Assembly: GCA_009991955.1 (NCBI GenBank)
Contig: JAACWS010000010.1
Span: forward strand, 45,758 to 109,757
DNA from: Spirochaetales bacterium
GTDB taxonomy: Bacteria > Spirochaetota > Spirochaetia > DSM-27196 > Salinispiraceae
DNA: 64,000 nt
Reading direction: 5' to 3'
In this document: piece by piece, positions 54,012-62,907 of the stretch
How positions within the stretch are numbered: the stretch's first letter is position 1
Layout: each line of letters begins with the position of its first letter
Position numbers and translations under genes: made by a program
The notes under the pieces: model-generated
The model's database searches: none
What the model was told of the DNA's origin: nothing
What the model saw: only the letters and a program-made list of their open reading frames with translations

Positions 54012-57000
54012 CTATCGCAGAAGTTGGCTTAGCCTACCGCGAATAAATTCGCTCTTTTCCTTTAAACCTATCGCTCCACTTTCCATTCGAATTTTATTAG
54101 GTTGTGAAGGAATCGGTTTTACAGCGCCTCCACTGGTCTTAATCATTTCGAGAAGCCGTTGAATATTTATTCCTGCTAGCTTTCCGAACTCTACTTCTAC
54201 AACACCTTTTCTTTCCCGAAGAGTGAGTATCGAAAGTCGTCGACACAAAATACGAAGTTCGGCGAGAGACAGAAGGCTCAGTACTTCTTTGGGTAAGGGT
54301 CCAAATCGGTCCTCTATTTCGCCGTAAACCCCTTCAAGTTCGGCATCGGTCCCGATACCCGATATCTTTTTGTACACCTCCATCTTTTCCATGCTGTCAG
54401 AAATGTATGAGTCGGGAATAAACCCAGAATATTCGAGCTCTAAATAGGTATCGGGTGCCTGATCATCCAGAATTTCTAGAAGTTCTTCTTCCTCCCGATT
54501 TTGGCCCCCAGAACCTTCCATGAGTTTTCGAGACGCCGCCTCGGCTTTCATGAGTTTGCGTACCGCTTCATCGAGGAGTTTTAGGTACAGATCAAAACCT
54601 ACCGCATAAATTTCACCGCTTTGTTCGGCACCAAGTAAATTTCCTGCCCCCCTTACCTCCAGATCTTTGAGGGCTATCTTGAAACCCGATCCAAGTTCTG
54701 TGTTATCGGAAATAATCTGAAGTCGTTTCATCGCCAACTCGCTTAACGATCGTTCTCCGGGATAGAGAAGGTACGCGTAGGCCAGACGATCCGACCGGCC
54801 CACACGCCCTCGTAACTGATAGAGTTGGCTCACTCCGTACATATCGGCCCGGTCGATTATGATCGTATTTACATTAGGAATGTTAATACCATTTTCGATA
54901 ATGGTAGTTGCCACAAGTACATGGAATCCCCCATGGATAAAACGATGCATAATGTCCTCGAGATCTTTTGGACTCATTTGTCCGTGGGCTGTTTGTATTA
55001 AAATCTCGGGAACAAGTTTTTCTAACATTAACTGCACTTTTTCCAGGGTTTCTACTCGATTGTGAAGATAAAAAACCTGTCCGCCTCTTTGTACCTCTTT
55101 CCGTATAGCTTTGGCGACGATCTCTTCATGAAAAGCCTCCACGTGGGTTTCTATCGGGCGACGGTTATAAGGTGGGGTCTTGAGAACCGACATGTCTCGT
55201 ATTTTTAGCAGGCTCATGTGCAGGGTCCGAGGAATCGGAGTGGCGCTCAAGGTCAAACAGTCGACACTGTGCTTCAATTCTTTGAGGCGTTCTTTGTCTT
55301 TTACTCCAAATCGTTGCTCTTCATCGACTATCATGAGACCGAGGTCTTTAAAGAGAACATCCTTCTGAACAATTCGATGGGTGCCAATGAGGATATCGAT
55401 ACTCCCCTCCTTGACCCCTTGGAGTATCTTTTTCTGGTCGGATTTTGCAACAAACCGACTGAGCATTCCAGCCCGAACTGGGTATCCTTCGAGCCTTTCT
55501 TCAAGGCTCTCAAAATGTTGCTCCGCCAAAATTGTGGTTGGCGCAAGAAAAGCTACCTGTTTCCCTGCTGCTACCGATTTGAACGCAGCCCGCATCGCAA
55601 TTTCTGTTTTTCCGAATCCTACATCTCCACAAACCAAACGATCCATCGGCCGGGGTTTTTCCATATCGGCCTTCACTTCCTCGATACAACGAATTTGATC
55701 TTCGGTTTCCTCAAACGGAAAAGAGGACTCGAATTGGATCTGCCATTCGGTATCCTCTGGAAAAGGATAGCCCTGACTTTTTTTCCTTTTGCTGTAGAGG
55801 TCTATGAGGTGCTCTGCCAAGTCTTGTACTTTCTGTCGAACCCTCTCTTTCCGGGCCTCCCAATTTTTTCCGCCGATCTTGTCTAATCGAGGATAAGCCC
55901 CTTGGTTTCCAATGTACTTTTGAATGAGATTCACCTGCTCGATTGGGACAAAAACAGTCTCCCCGTCAGCGTATTCCAGTTTGATATAGTCTCTTTCGGT
56001 TCCCCCAGCGATAATTCGCTGAATTCCTAAAAATCGACCAATGCCATGACTGATATGAACAATAAAGTCACCGACTTCCAGATCAACGAAGGAATCGATG
56101 ACAGCAGTTTTAACCTTATGTAGGGATTTTGGCGCTGTTTTTCGGCGACCGAATATTTCGGTCTCGTGGATCACCGAAAATTTGCTTTCGGGGAGAGTAA
56201 ATCCAGATCGTGGTCCACCCTCTTCAATCTGAATCCCTTCTTCCAAGAGTAAGAGCCCCAGACGTTGTTTTTGTACTGCCGAGTCGGCCACCGCCAAGAG
56301 AGTATAGCCGTTCTTTTTTAAGCCGGCCAACTCTTCCTTTAGAAAGGGGATATTTCCAAAAAAGGACCGGGGTCCTTCGGTAGATATATGGAATCGAGAA
56401 TCTCCAGGGACCTTGGTATCCCTTAGTAAGGGCATCCTGACAACTCGATGAAAAGTTTTTTCCAGATTGGTAAAGGGAGCCAAAATTCTCTCTGGTCTGG
56501 GTACAGGATGCTCATGACGGACCTTTCTGTACATTCCTTCATATTCTTTCACCATAGTTTCCCCGGCGTTCTGTAGCCGCTCGTAGTCCTTGAGAAAAAA
56601 AGTCCAGTTGTCGGGAAGATAGGTCAAAAGGTTGACCGGTGCACCTTCAAAAGAAAGGGGATACCAAAATTCCTCTCCCTCAAAGATACCCGAATTATTA
56701 TGCCATGGCAGGGTTTCTGATTTGGCCTTTTGGAGTTCCGGAAGTAGCTTCACCTTAGACTCCAGTCTGGCCCGGGAATCTTCGGTCCATAACCATTCTC
56801 TAAAAGGATAGAGGCTAAATTCCGGGATTTTTTGAGTTGAAGACTGAGTTCCCGGATCAAAGTACCGTAGATCCTCGATTTGGTCGTAAGCAAAAGCAAT
56901 TCGCACCCCTTCTTCCGAGCCGGGTAAGCTTATATCGAGAACCTCGCCCCGGAGGGCAAATTCTCCGGCGACGGTTACTTTTGGTACTCGCATGTAGCCG

Positions 57001-57524
57001 ATTTCCGTCAAAGTCAAAGCAAATTTCTGCGGATCTATTTTCTGTCCGAGGGTGAATTTTCGTAAATGGGGCCGGAATTCATTGGGAGGCGGAAGTAGCC
57101 CACTGGCCGCCCTGAGGGAAGAAATCAAGATAAAATCTTCATCTCGAATGAGCTTTGACAACAAATGAGTACGCTGGCCAAAGACCGGTGAGTTCACACC
57201 CAGGGGTTGGTAGGGTGCGGTACCCGACCAAGGCCATATCTCCGAGGGAATATCCAGCCTTCTAAGATCGTCCTGCAACTGTTCGCATTCTTTGTCAGTA
57301 GACAACAGTATGAAAAGGCCCTTTTGCCCCAACTCGAAGAGCCTAGCTACAATAAAAGGGAAAAAACTCCCTTGAATCCCACTGAGAACCGACTCCAGGT
57401 CCTTTCTATTGGTGGGCCCCAAGGGCGAGCCATTATTTTTGCCTCGAACACTGGTTAAGAAATCATTGAAGTCAGGATGATTCTTTAATTTCTGCGAAAG
57501 TTGCCGATAATATGTTGAGTTCAT
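54012..57524 (-). CDS. mfd: Transcription-repair coupling factor Mfd
   Basis: ATP-driven DNA translocase that removes stalled RNA polymerase and recruits UvrA. The 1170-aa protein has the UvrB-like N-terminal part, the RNA polymerase interaction domain (VGDFIVHISHGIGRFLGIQR, EYADGETVFVPIEQVNLIQKY), and a RecG-like helicase: Walker A GDVGFGKTEIAMRAAF, DEEQRFGVKDKE, SATPIPRTLHMSL and the VATTIIENGINIPNVNTIII segment followed by QLRGRVGRSDRLAYAYLL. The C-terminal TRCF domain covers about the last 170 residues. Full length. It is divergent from the 57560 gene. Confidence 0.98.
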   Translation of the reverse strand: MNSTYYRQLSQKLKNHPDFNDFLTSVRGKNNGSPLGPTNRKDLESVLSGIQGSFFPFIVARLFELGQKGLFILLSTDKECEQLQDDLRRLDIPSEIWPWSGTAPYQPLGVNSPVFGQRTHLLSKLIRDEDFILISSLRAASGLLPPPNEFRPHLRKFTLGQKIDPQKFALTLTEIGYMRVPKVTVAGEFALRGEVLDISLPGSEEGVRIAFAYDQIEDLRYFDPGTQSSTQKIPEFSLYPFREWLWTEDSRARLESKVKLLPELQKAKSETLPWHNNSGIFEGEEFWYPLSFEGAPVNLLTYLPDNWTFFLKDYERLQNAGETMVKEYEGMYRKVRHEHPVPRPERILAPFTNLEKTFHRVVRMPLLRDTKVPGDSRFHISTEGPRSFFGNIPFLKEELAGLKKNGYTLLAVADSAVQKQRLGLLLLEEGIQIEEGGPRSGFTLPESKFSVIHETEIFGRRKTAPKSLHKVKTAVIDSFVDLEVGDFIVHISHGIGRFLGIQRIIAGGTERDYIKLEYADGETVFVPIEQVNLIQKYIGNQGAYPRLDKIGGKNWEARKERVRQKVQDLAEHLIDLYSKRKKSQGYPFPEDTEWQIQFESSFPFEETEDQIRCIEEVKADMEKPRPMDRLVCGDVGFGKTEIAMRAAFKSVAAGKQVAFLAPTTILAEQHFESLEERLEGYPVRAGMLSRFVAKSDQKKILQGVKEGSIDILIGTHRIVQKDVLFKDLGLMIVDEEQRFGVKDKERLKELKHSVDCLTLSATPIPRTLHMSLLKIRDMSVLKTPPYNRRPIETHVEAFHEEIVAKAIRKEVQRGGQVFYLHNRVETLEKVQLMLEKLVPEILIQTAHGQMSPKDLEDIMHRFIHGGFHVLVATTIIENGINIPNVNTIIIDRADMYGVSQLYQLRGRVGRSDRLAYAYLLYPGERSLSELAMKRLQIISDNTELGSGFKIALKDLEVRGAGNLLGAEQSGEIYAVGFDLYLKLLDEAVRKLMKAEAASRKLMEGSGGQNREEEELLEILDDQAPDTYLELEYSGFIPDSYISDSMEKMEVYKKISGIGTDAELEGVYGEIEDRFGPLPKEVLSLLSLAELRILCRRLSILTLRERKGVVEVEFGKLAGINIQRLLEMIKTSGGAVKPIPSQPNKIRMESGAIGLKEKSEFIRGRLSQLLR

Positions 57525-57559
57525 AGGTTATATTCCATTTTTTCTAGGGGGACCCAAGG

Positions 57560-58516
57560 GTGAACACAGGTAGATTTCGTAGATATGTCGCTGCATTGGT
57601 GTTTTTCTTGCTCTTTTCCCTGCTGAGTGCCCAAACTCCCCCCGAAATTTCTTTTTCGATTCAATTTTACGAACAACAAATGTATTTTCCTGGCGACGAT
57701 GTTCAGATACGCCTGAGTATAAAAAATGAGTCTCCAGAACCTTTCACCTTTCGCCTAGCCGACAATCGTCTTTTTAACTTGGAATTTGATGTCGTTGATT
57801 TACGAAACATTAGCCAGCCACCAAGCCAAAACTTTACCATGGCCCGAACTAGTGTTGAAAGAGTCTTCTACCGGGAAGTCTCCCTCAATCCAGGCGAAGA
57901 ATTCTCCTTCATCGAAAAACTCGGGCTTTATCGTCAAATCAGCGAAGGCGTATACGTAGTTCGCGCCCACTTTTTTCCAGATTTAGTCGGACCCCAGACC
58001 ATGGGCCGTTATACGTCGAATAGACTTACTTTAGCAATTCGTCCAGGGTTCCAGGAACAACAGAGGGTTGTTCTAGCCGCCGAACAAAATATCCAACAGA
58101 TCCTCCAAGCTAATCCTATTCCGCCAGACCAAGTTATTACGACCATTCTCCAAGCACGAATGCAAAGTCAACGAGAACGATTCTTTCTCTATTTAGATGT
58201 GCGTTCACTGTATCGCATGGACCCAAGAAGAGACAGTCAGTTTCGCCGACTTTCCGAACAAGAGCAATTTAAGGCACTCCAAGAGTTCGAAGAAATCCTT
58301 TGGGCGCCTACTATTCAAAACTCGATCTCCCAAATTCCTTTACGATATGATATTTTGCGAACAACCTATGACCAATCAAACGCAAGGGTATCAGTAATAC
58401 AACGTTACCAAATGGACTCTTTTGTTGAAGTCAAGTTGTTTGAATATAATCTATCCAGAGTAAATGGAATCTGGTACGTTACTTCCTATATCGTGAATAA
58501 TCAGGGCACGGAGTAG
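57560..58516 (+). CDS. Exported beta-sandwich protein, function unknown
   Basis: A 318-aa protein with a signal peptide (ALVFFLLFSLLSAQ, cleavage near residue 26). Residues 30-165 look like an immunoglobulin-type or BsuPI-like beta sandwich (FYEQQMYFPGDDVQIRLSIKN, then RYTSNRLTLAIRPG). The C-terminal 150 residues are helical and end in a small beta sheet (VSVIQRYQMDSFVEVKLFEY), reminiscent of NTF2-like folds. GTG start with GGGGGA upstream. One bp separates it from the next gene, so the two are one transcript. Confidence 0.75.
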   Translation: MNTGRFRRYVAALVFFLLFSLLSAQTPPEISFSIQFYEQQMYFPGDDVQIRLSIKNESPEPFTFRLADNRLFNLEFDVVDLRNISQPPSQNFTMARTSVERVFYREVSLNPGEEFSFIEKLGLYRQISEGVYVVRAHFFPDLVGPQTMGRYTSNRLTLAIRPGFQEQQRVVLAAEQNIQQILQANPIPPDQVITTILQARMQSQRERFFLYLDVRSLYRMDPRRDSQFRRLSEQEQFKALQEFEEILWAPTIQNSISQIPLRYDILRTTYDQSNARVSVIQRYQMDSFVEVKLFEYNLSRVNGIWYVTSYIVNNQGTE

Positions 58517-58517
58517 A

Positions 58518-59129
58518 ATGGCTGACCGAGTATATTTTTGTTTAACCCTAGACGCTCCAATGAAAGAACAACTTCGAAACTCACTTCCCTCCCATTCCAC
58601 CAGTGAAGTACTCTACTTCGGTCAAGTTATCGACGCTCTCAATGCCCTTTCATCGACAACTCCCGAAAAAATATTCATAAACATCCAGGATTACCCAAGG
58701 CATTGGAAGATCTTTAATCAATTATTGAGTTCTGAAACCGAGCTAATTCTTTTTTCGGCAGTTCCTGTAGACGTTAAAGAAGAAAACAAAATTCAGGCCC
58801 TCGGTTTAACCTTAGTAAATTCAATCGATTCCGTTTTTTTTCCCTCTGAATCCATAGAAAAAAAAACGGATACTACCCTAGTTTCCGTAGCCGCGACACT
58901 CGTATTGAGCAATAGTGAGGAACTTTTTATCACCGAAGTAACGAATGCCGACTCGACTGGACTCACATGCCGCGATCTACCCCGATGGAATCAAATTACC
59001 CTTCTCGGAAGCTTGGCACGTCCAACTGGTCAGGTAATGGAATCTCTAGAGTTAAGCCTGATTCCAAGTAATGAAAAAAAACTCCTCTTTTTGCGGGATG
59101 CAGAAAAAGTCTTAGATTTTTTGCGTTAA
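58518..59129 (+). CDS. Soluble protein of unknown function
   Basis: A 203-aa cytoplasmic protein. The first 110 residues alternate beta and alpha (receiver-like pattern without the phospho-acceptor set that I would need to call it). The C-terminal 90 residues are beta-rich, with VTNADSTGLTCRDLPRW vaguely like the D-x-S-x-x-G of PilZ domains; the arginine part of PilZ is not evident. It starts 1 bp after the preceding gene. A promoter for the next gene begins inside its last codon. Confidence 0.7.
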   Translation: MADRVYFCLTLDAPMKEQLRNSLPSHSTSEVLYFGQVIDALNALSSTTPEKIFINIQDYPRHWKIFNQLLSSETELILFSAVPVDVKEENKIQALGLTLVNSIDSVFFPSESIEKKTDTTLVSVAATLVLSNSEELFITEVTNADSTGLTCRDLPRWNQITLLGSLARPTGQVMESLELSLIPSNEKKLLFLRDAEKVLDFLR

Positions 59130-59149
59130 TACCTGCCCAATACTATAAT
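59121..59149 (+). promoter_or_regulatory. Promoter for the 104-aa gene
   Basis: TTGCGT (59121-59126), a 17-bp spacer and a consensus TATAAT (59144-59149). The -35 is formed by the last two sense codons of the upstream gene. Predicted start about 59156, 11 bases before the ATG at 59167. A G-rich ribosome site (GAGGGTGGGGG) overlaps the expected start. Confidence 0.65.
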
Positions 59150-59166
59150 GAGGGTGGGGGTATTCT

Positions 59167-59481
59167 ATGACAGTTCTTTCGTTACCAATCTTACCGCTTC
59201 AAGAATTAATCTCCATGCGCCAATCGACAACCTATCGTAAACACTGTATCGAATTTTTGGGTAGTCCGAGAAAACATCCCTCGGACTCATCAAGACTCAT
59301 TTTGGTTACCGGTGTACTCGATAATCAGAAAAAATTCTTGGAATTTCGCAAAGAAGACATCCGGCACGTTGACGAAGCAAAAACTTTAGCAAATCAAGCG
59401 GGTGAAAACCTCCGAATGATCTCTTTATGGGTAGAAAAAGGCAGTGTGGCTATTGAACTTCGACCATTCAAAGTCCAGTAG
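59167..59481 (+). CDS. Small protein of unknown function
   Basis: A 104-aa soluble protein with no signal peptide. The sequence LRMISLWVEKGSVAIELRPF suggests a small beta domain after a helical start. It appears to have its own promoter and ends 8 bp before the convergent small exported protein gene. I cannot assign a family. Confidence 0.65.
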   Translation: MTVLSLPILPLQELISMRQSTTYRKHCIEFLGSPRKHPSDSSRLILVTGVLDNQKKFLEFRKEDIRHVDEAKTLANQAGENLRMISLWVEKGSVAIELRPFKVQ

Positions 59482-59489
59482 GATTGTAT

Positions 59490-59828
59490 CTATCGTCGCC
59501 GATCAAGGTCTTCCAGAACTACCTGTAGTACAGGATCCTGTTCGAGGTTCATGTTCGTGTAAGTATACGAGTCGTTATCCTCGTCTATGACTCGAATATC
59601 GAATACTGAGTTCGGATAGTCCTCGAGAAAGACTGTAAACCCATCCCCATCGAGGAGAACTTCTCGTCCTAGCCTATCTTCTCCCCATTCGCTGTCGCTC
59701 TCGTGACTCACATAAATCCAGTAGATCGTAAAGCCGGTACGGTTAACGATCTCAAAGAAGCCACTCCAGCCGAACAATGGACCAAAAAATACTCCTAGTA
59801 ATAAAGTCGTCAACACTACTTTACGCAA
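59490..59828 (-). CDS. Small exported protein with WGxDxLG-type beta domain
   Basis: A 112-aa protein with a signal peptide (VVLTTLLLGVFFGPLFG, cleavage near residue 20). The mature part FEIVNRTGFTIYWIYVSHES followed by WGEDRLGREVLLDGDGF resembles a widespread small secreted domain pattern (N-x-T-G...I-Y-x-S...WG-D-LG). Function of that domain is unknown to me. It lies 3 bp downstream of skp and could be part of the outer-membrane module. Confidence 0.72.
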   Translation of the reverse strand: MRKVVLTTLLLGVFFGPLFGWSGFFEIVNRTGFTIYWIYVSHESDSEWGEDRLGREVLLDGDGFTVFLEDYPNSVFDIRVIDEDNDSYTYTNMNLEQDPVLQVVLEDLDRRR

Positions 59829-59831
59829 TGA

Positions 59832-60344
59832 TTATCGCCCCCGTAGACGCGAAATAACTCGATCGGTAATATCTACCTCCGAACTCCACCATTGGAGCGA
59901 TGAACTTCGCGCATCCAATACAACGGTAAAACCCTCAGATTCTGCCGTGAGCCTTATAGCCGACTGGAGCTCACGCAAAAAGGTATCCGACTGGGTTAGA
60001 TTGTTCTGCATCTGCTCGAGTTGGCGTTGACGAATCCTTTGAAAGTCTTGGATAAACTGGGCTTTCTGGAAAATTTCTTCGTCTATTCTGAGAGATGTCT
60101 CGGAATCTCCCCGTAAATCTGCCGCGACCTTCGATTCCTGGAGACTTCGAAGATCTTGGGCGTGACGATTTAGTTCGGCCTGAAACTCTGCACGAAAATC
60201 CTCAAGCTCTCGTACTGCCGCACTTTGGGAAAAATATGTAGAGTATATTCTGGCCGTATCGACTACGCCAACGGTGGTAATTTGCTGAGCAGAAAGAGAA
60301 AAACCAAAAACTATGGACATAACTCCAAGCAGAATACGTTTCAT
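59832..60344 (-). CDS. skp: OmpH/Skp family periplasmic chaperone
   Basis: Holds unfolded outer-membrane proteins in the periplasm. The 170-aa protein has a signal peptide (residues 1-19, ending FSLSAQ), then GVVDTARIYSTYFSQSAAVRE, the usual start of Skp, a long charged helical hairpin (about 45-125) and a C-terminal TAESEGFTVVLDARSS strand. Size and layout are normal. It lies 15 bp downstream of bamA, the standard neighbourhood. Confidence 0.9.
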   Translation of the reverse strand: MKRILLGVMSIVFGFSLSAQQITTVGVVDTARIYSTYFSQSAAVRELEDFRAEFQAELNRHAQDLRSLQESKVAADLRGDSETSLRIDEEIFQKAQFIQDFQRIRQRQLEQMQNNLTQSDTFLRELQSAIRLTAESEGFTVVLDARSSSLQWWSSEVDITDRVISRLRGR

Positions 60345-60359
60345 ACAAACTCCATCTCG

Positions 60360-62879
60360 TTAATTAAAGAAGTTAATGGCAAAGATTAGGTCAATCCCCT
60401 TCCCCTCTCCATCTTCTCCCGGGAAGAGATTTCCATCTTGCCAGATCAACGAGCCACTATCACTGATCTCGAATCTTTTTGCAAGAAAAAGACTTATGGG
60501 AAGCTGAGGAATTGCTAGCCGAAGGCCCGTTCCAAAACCAAACATCCATCCGTTTCCCCCAGCACTAAAGATGTCTTCCCGATCAAGAGACAGTCGTACG
60601 GCTTCCACGTAGGTGTCGGACCAAAGCACCGATTCCACAATTGGCATTCGTAGCTCGATCCAGTTGTTCCAGAGGGCCTCACCGCTATTTCGCCCATCTT
60701 CGGTTGGAGACCAGCCCCTAGCAATATTCATACCGTTAATTGCCAATAATTCAGTTCCAGGCTGGAAGGTGGCCCCGGAATTTGCTACCCAGAATTGGGG
60801 AAGCATGAAAGTTAAATTTGAATTGAGTGCCAACACAAGACGGAAATTGCCAATCGGTTCGTCTCCCGTATGAAAGAGGGTAAAGAACCCCTGGGCAGTA
60901 CTTTCGGTCCGAATGTAGTGTCGGCTACCAAAGAGAAAACCTCCGGTGAACAGAACATTCTGATTGAAATAGTACCCCGAGGAAGGGTTAAAAAACACAT
61001 CCCTGTTGTCTAGACTAACACCAACGCCTAACTGATTAATGAGGGTAAACACATCGAGGTTATTTCGTATAGTCTCCGACGCAGGTCTGAAAAGATTTGA
61101 ATCGTACTCAATAAAATTCAAGCTAGTGCGAATGTTACTCGTTAAACCGAGCCATCCAGGGGCAAAACGTCGCCTCATATTGAAGTTAAACCCAAGACCA
61201 AGTCTCCATTCGACGTACTCCATCAGGTACTCGTCAGGGATACTCGCCAGACCACCAGCAGCCAAATACTCCGCTTCGCTAGAATAAGGATCAGGTACAA
61301 AGGTACTGCCAAAAAAAACCGGGCCCAAAAAGTCTTGAGGTACGTCTTGTTTCAGACTCCTATCCAACGTCAGACTTATACCCCCCCCGATTCGGTCACC
61401 AAACAGGTAATTATTCGAGAAGTTTGCAGTAATCGACTGGGTAAGGGAACTGAGATTCAGCTGTACTCCGAGGTTCTGCCCGTTTCCCAAAAAATTTATG
61501 TCCGAGACGCTTGCGATAATGGCCAAGGGGAATCCTTCTCCACCTACCGAGAATCCACCTCGAACATCGAGGGTCCTAGCCTCTTCGACGGTTATGATGA
61601 CATCCCGAAGTTCCGGTTGAGATCCTTCAGGGGTTTCAATGACGGGAACTCCCTCAAAGTATTGAAGATTGAACACATTCAGCAGTCCTTCACGGATCCG
61701 CGAAGCACTAAATACGTCCCCGGTCTCGAAAGGAAGTTCTCGCCGGATTACTCGATCCTTTGTCTTTTCGTTCCCACGGATTATAATATTTTCGATATAG
61801 GATCTGGCTTGCTCGACGATACCTATCGAATAGGAAAGGGAAAGAAAGTCTTCGTTCCGGGTCTCTTGAAAGTCGATTTGGTTATTGAAATACCCGTTTT
61901 GGTAGTAGACGTCGACAACCTGCTGAAGGCTCGTACGAAGTTTTACCAGATCTAGAATATCCCCGGGTTGGAGAAGTATCGATTCGCCAAGAGTTTCATC
62001 GCTAAAAATTTCGTTCCCAATAAATTCAACACCACCGAAAGACCACCTTTGGCCCTCGTTAATTACGAAAGTAAGCGTGACGCTCGACTGCAAACCATCC
62101 TCGGAAAGCTCAACCTCAGTCTGGACGTCCAAAACTTCGGCGTCAACAAACCCATTCTCTTCGTAGAAGGTTATGATCGCTTCTTGGTCCGCAGCCAAAA
62201 GGTTTTCTTGAAATAGGCCGGAGTTAAAGAGCGCTTGTTCTTTACTACTTAAGCGGGCTTTGAGTGCACTGCTCGTTCCAAATCCATTACCTTGGAACTG
62301 TATTTTTCGAACGGTGGTTTGAGGACCTTCTACAATAGTGAACTGAATTCTCTTGTCTCCGTTGTCCAGGTCACTAATTTCAAAGTCAACCTGAGCTTGG
62401 GGATATCCTTTGCTTTTGTAGTGATTCATCAGAGATTCCCGATCGGTACGAATTCTTGGAAGGGAATATACATCGCCAATTTTTCCTAAAACAACGTCTC
62501 GCAGTTGATTTTCTCGAATCCTTCGCATCCCTGCGAACTCGATCGAACCAATAACCGGCCTTTCTAGCACTTCGAACTCGAGAATTACACCGCTTTTCTG
62601 ATCGTTAGTAGGAATTGGCAAAGGCAAAAGGTACTCAAAATAGTCTAAAGCGTACAATCGCCGTTGAAGGTCTTGGAATACCGTCTCCGTAAAAATCATT
62701 CCACGAAAGGGAGCAACGACCGAATCTAAGTCATTCTGGGTCACCCGGCTCAAATTTGTGAACCGAATATCTTCAATAGGTTTATTAACGTACCAGTCTT
62801 CAGCATCCTGGGCAGAAAGAGGCAAAAGACAAAACGAAACCATGAGAAATAAGAGAATGCGGGCCCAGGTTTGTATCAT
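60360..62879 (-). CDS. bamA: Outer-membrane protein assembly factor BamA
   Basis: Inserts beta-barrel proteins into the outer membrane. The 839-aa protein has a signal peptide (cleavage near residue 24, PLSAQ), five POTRA domains (about 30-430; for example GSIEFAGMRRIRENQLRDVVLG and FGGVEFIGNEIFSDETLG) and a C-terminal barrel (about 440-839) with NGMNIARGWSPTEDGRNSG near the expected conserved loop. The last residues are INFFN, so the usual terminal aromatic is one position early. A run of eight G on the coding strand (61388-61381) lies in the barrel. It lies between tamB and skp. Confidence 0.95.
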   Translation of the reverse strand: MIQTWARILLFLMVSFCLLPLSAQDAEDWYVNKPIEDIRFTNLSRVTQNDLDSVVAPFRGMIFTETVFQDLQRRLYALDYFEYLLPLPIPTNDQKSGVILEFEVLERPVIGSIEFAGMRRIRENQLRDVVLGKIGDVYSLPRIRTDRESLMNHYKSKGYPQAQVDFEISDLDNGDKRIQFTIVEGPQTTVRKIQFQGNGFGTSSALKARLSSKEQALFNSGLFQENLLAADQEAIITFYEENGFVDAEVLDVQTEVELSEDGLQSSVTLTFVINEGQRWSFGGVEFIGNEIFSDETLGESILLQPGDILDLVKLRTSLQQVVDVYYQNGYFNNQIDFQETRNEDFLSLSYSIGIVEQARSYIENIIIRGNEKTKDRVIRRELPFETGDVFSASRIREGLLNVFNLQYFEGVPVIETPEGSQPELRDVIITVEEARTLDVRGGFSVGGEGFPLAIIASVSDINFLGNGQNLGVQLNLSSLTQSITANFSNNYLFGDRIGGGISLTLDRSLKQDVPQDFLGPVFFGSTFVPDPYSSEAEYLAAGGLASIPDEYLMEYVEWRLGLGFNFNMRRRFAPGWLGLTSNIRTSLNFIEYDSNLFRPASETIRNNLDVFTLINQLGVGVSLDNRDVFFNPSSGYYFNQNVLFTGGFLFGSRHYIRTESTAQGFFTLFHTGDEPIGNFRLVLALNSNLTFMLPQFWVANSGATFQPGTELLAINGMNIARGWSPTEDGRNSGEALWNNWIELRMPIVESVLWSDTYVEAVRLSLDREDIFSAGGNGWMFGFGTGLRLAIPQLPISLFLAKRFEISDSGSLIWQDGNLFPGEDGEGKGIDLIFAINFFN

Positions 62880-62907
62880 TCAAATCTCCTTCGAAATGTT
62901 TCGCACA

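Noticed and set aside
58518..59129. PilZ or response-regulator label for the 203-aa protein
   Set aside because: Only a weak D-S-T-G segment resembles PilZ and no phospho-acceptor set is evident; left as unknown.
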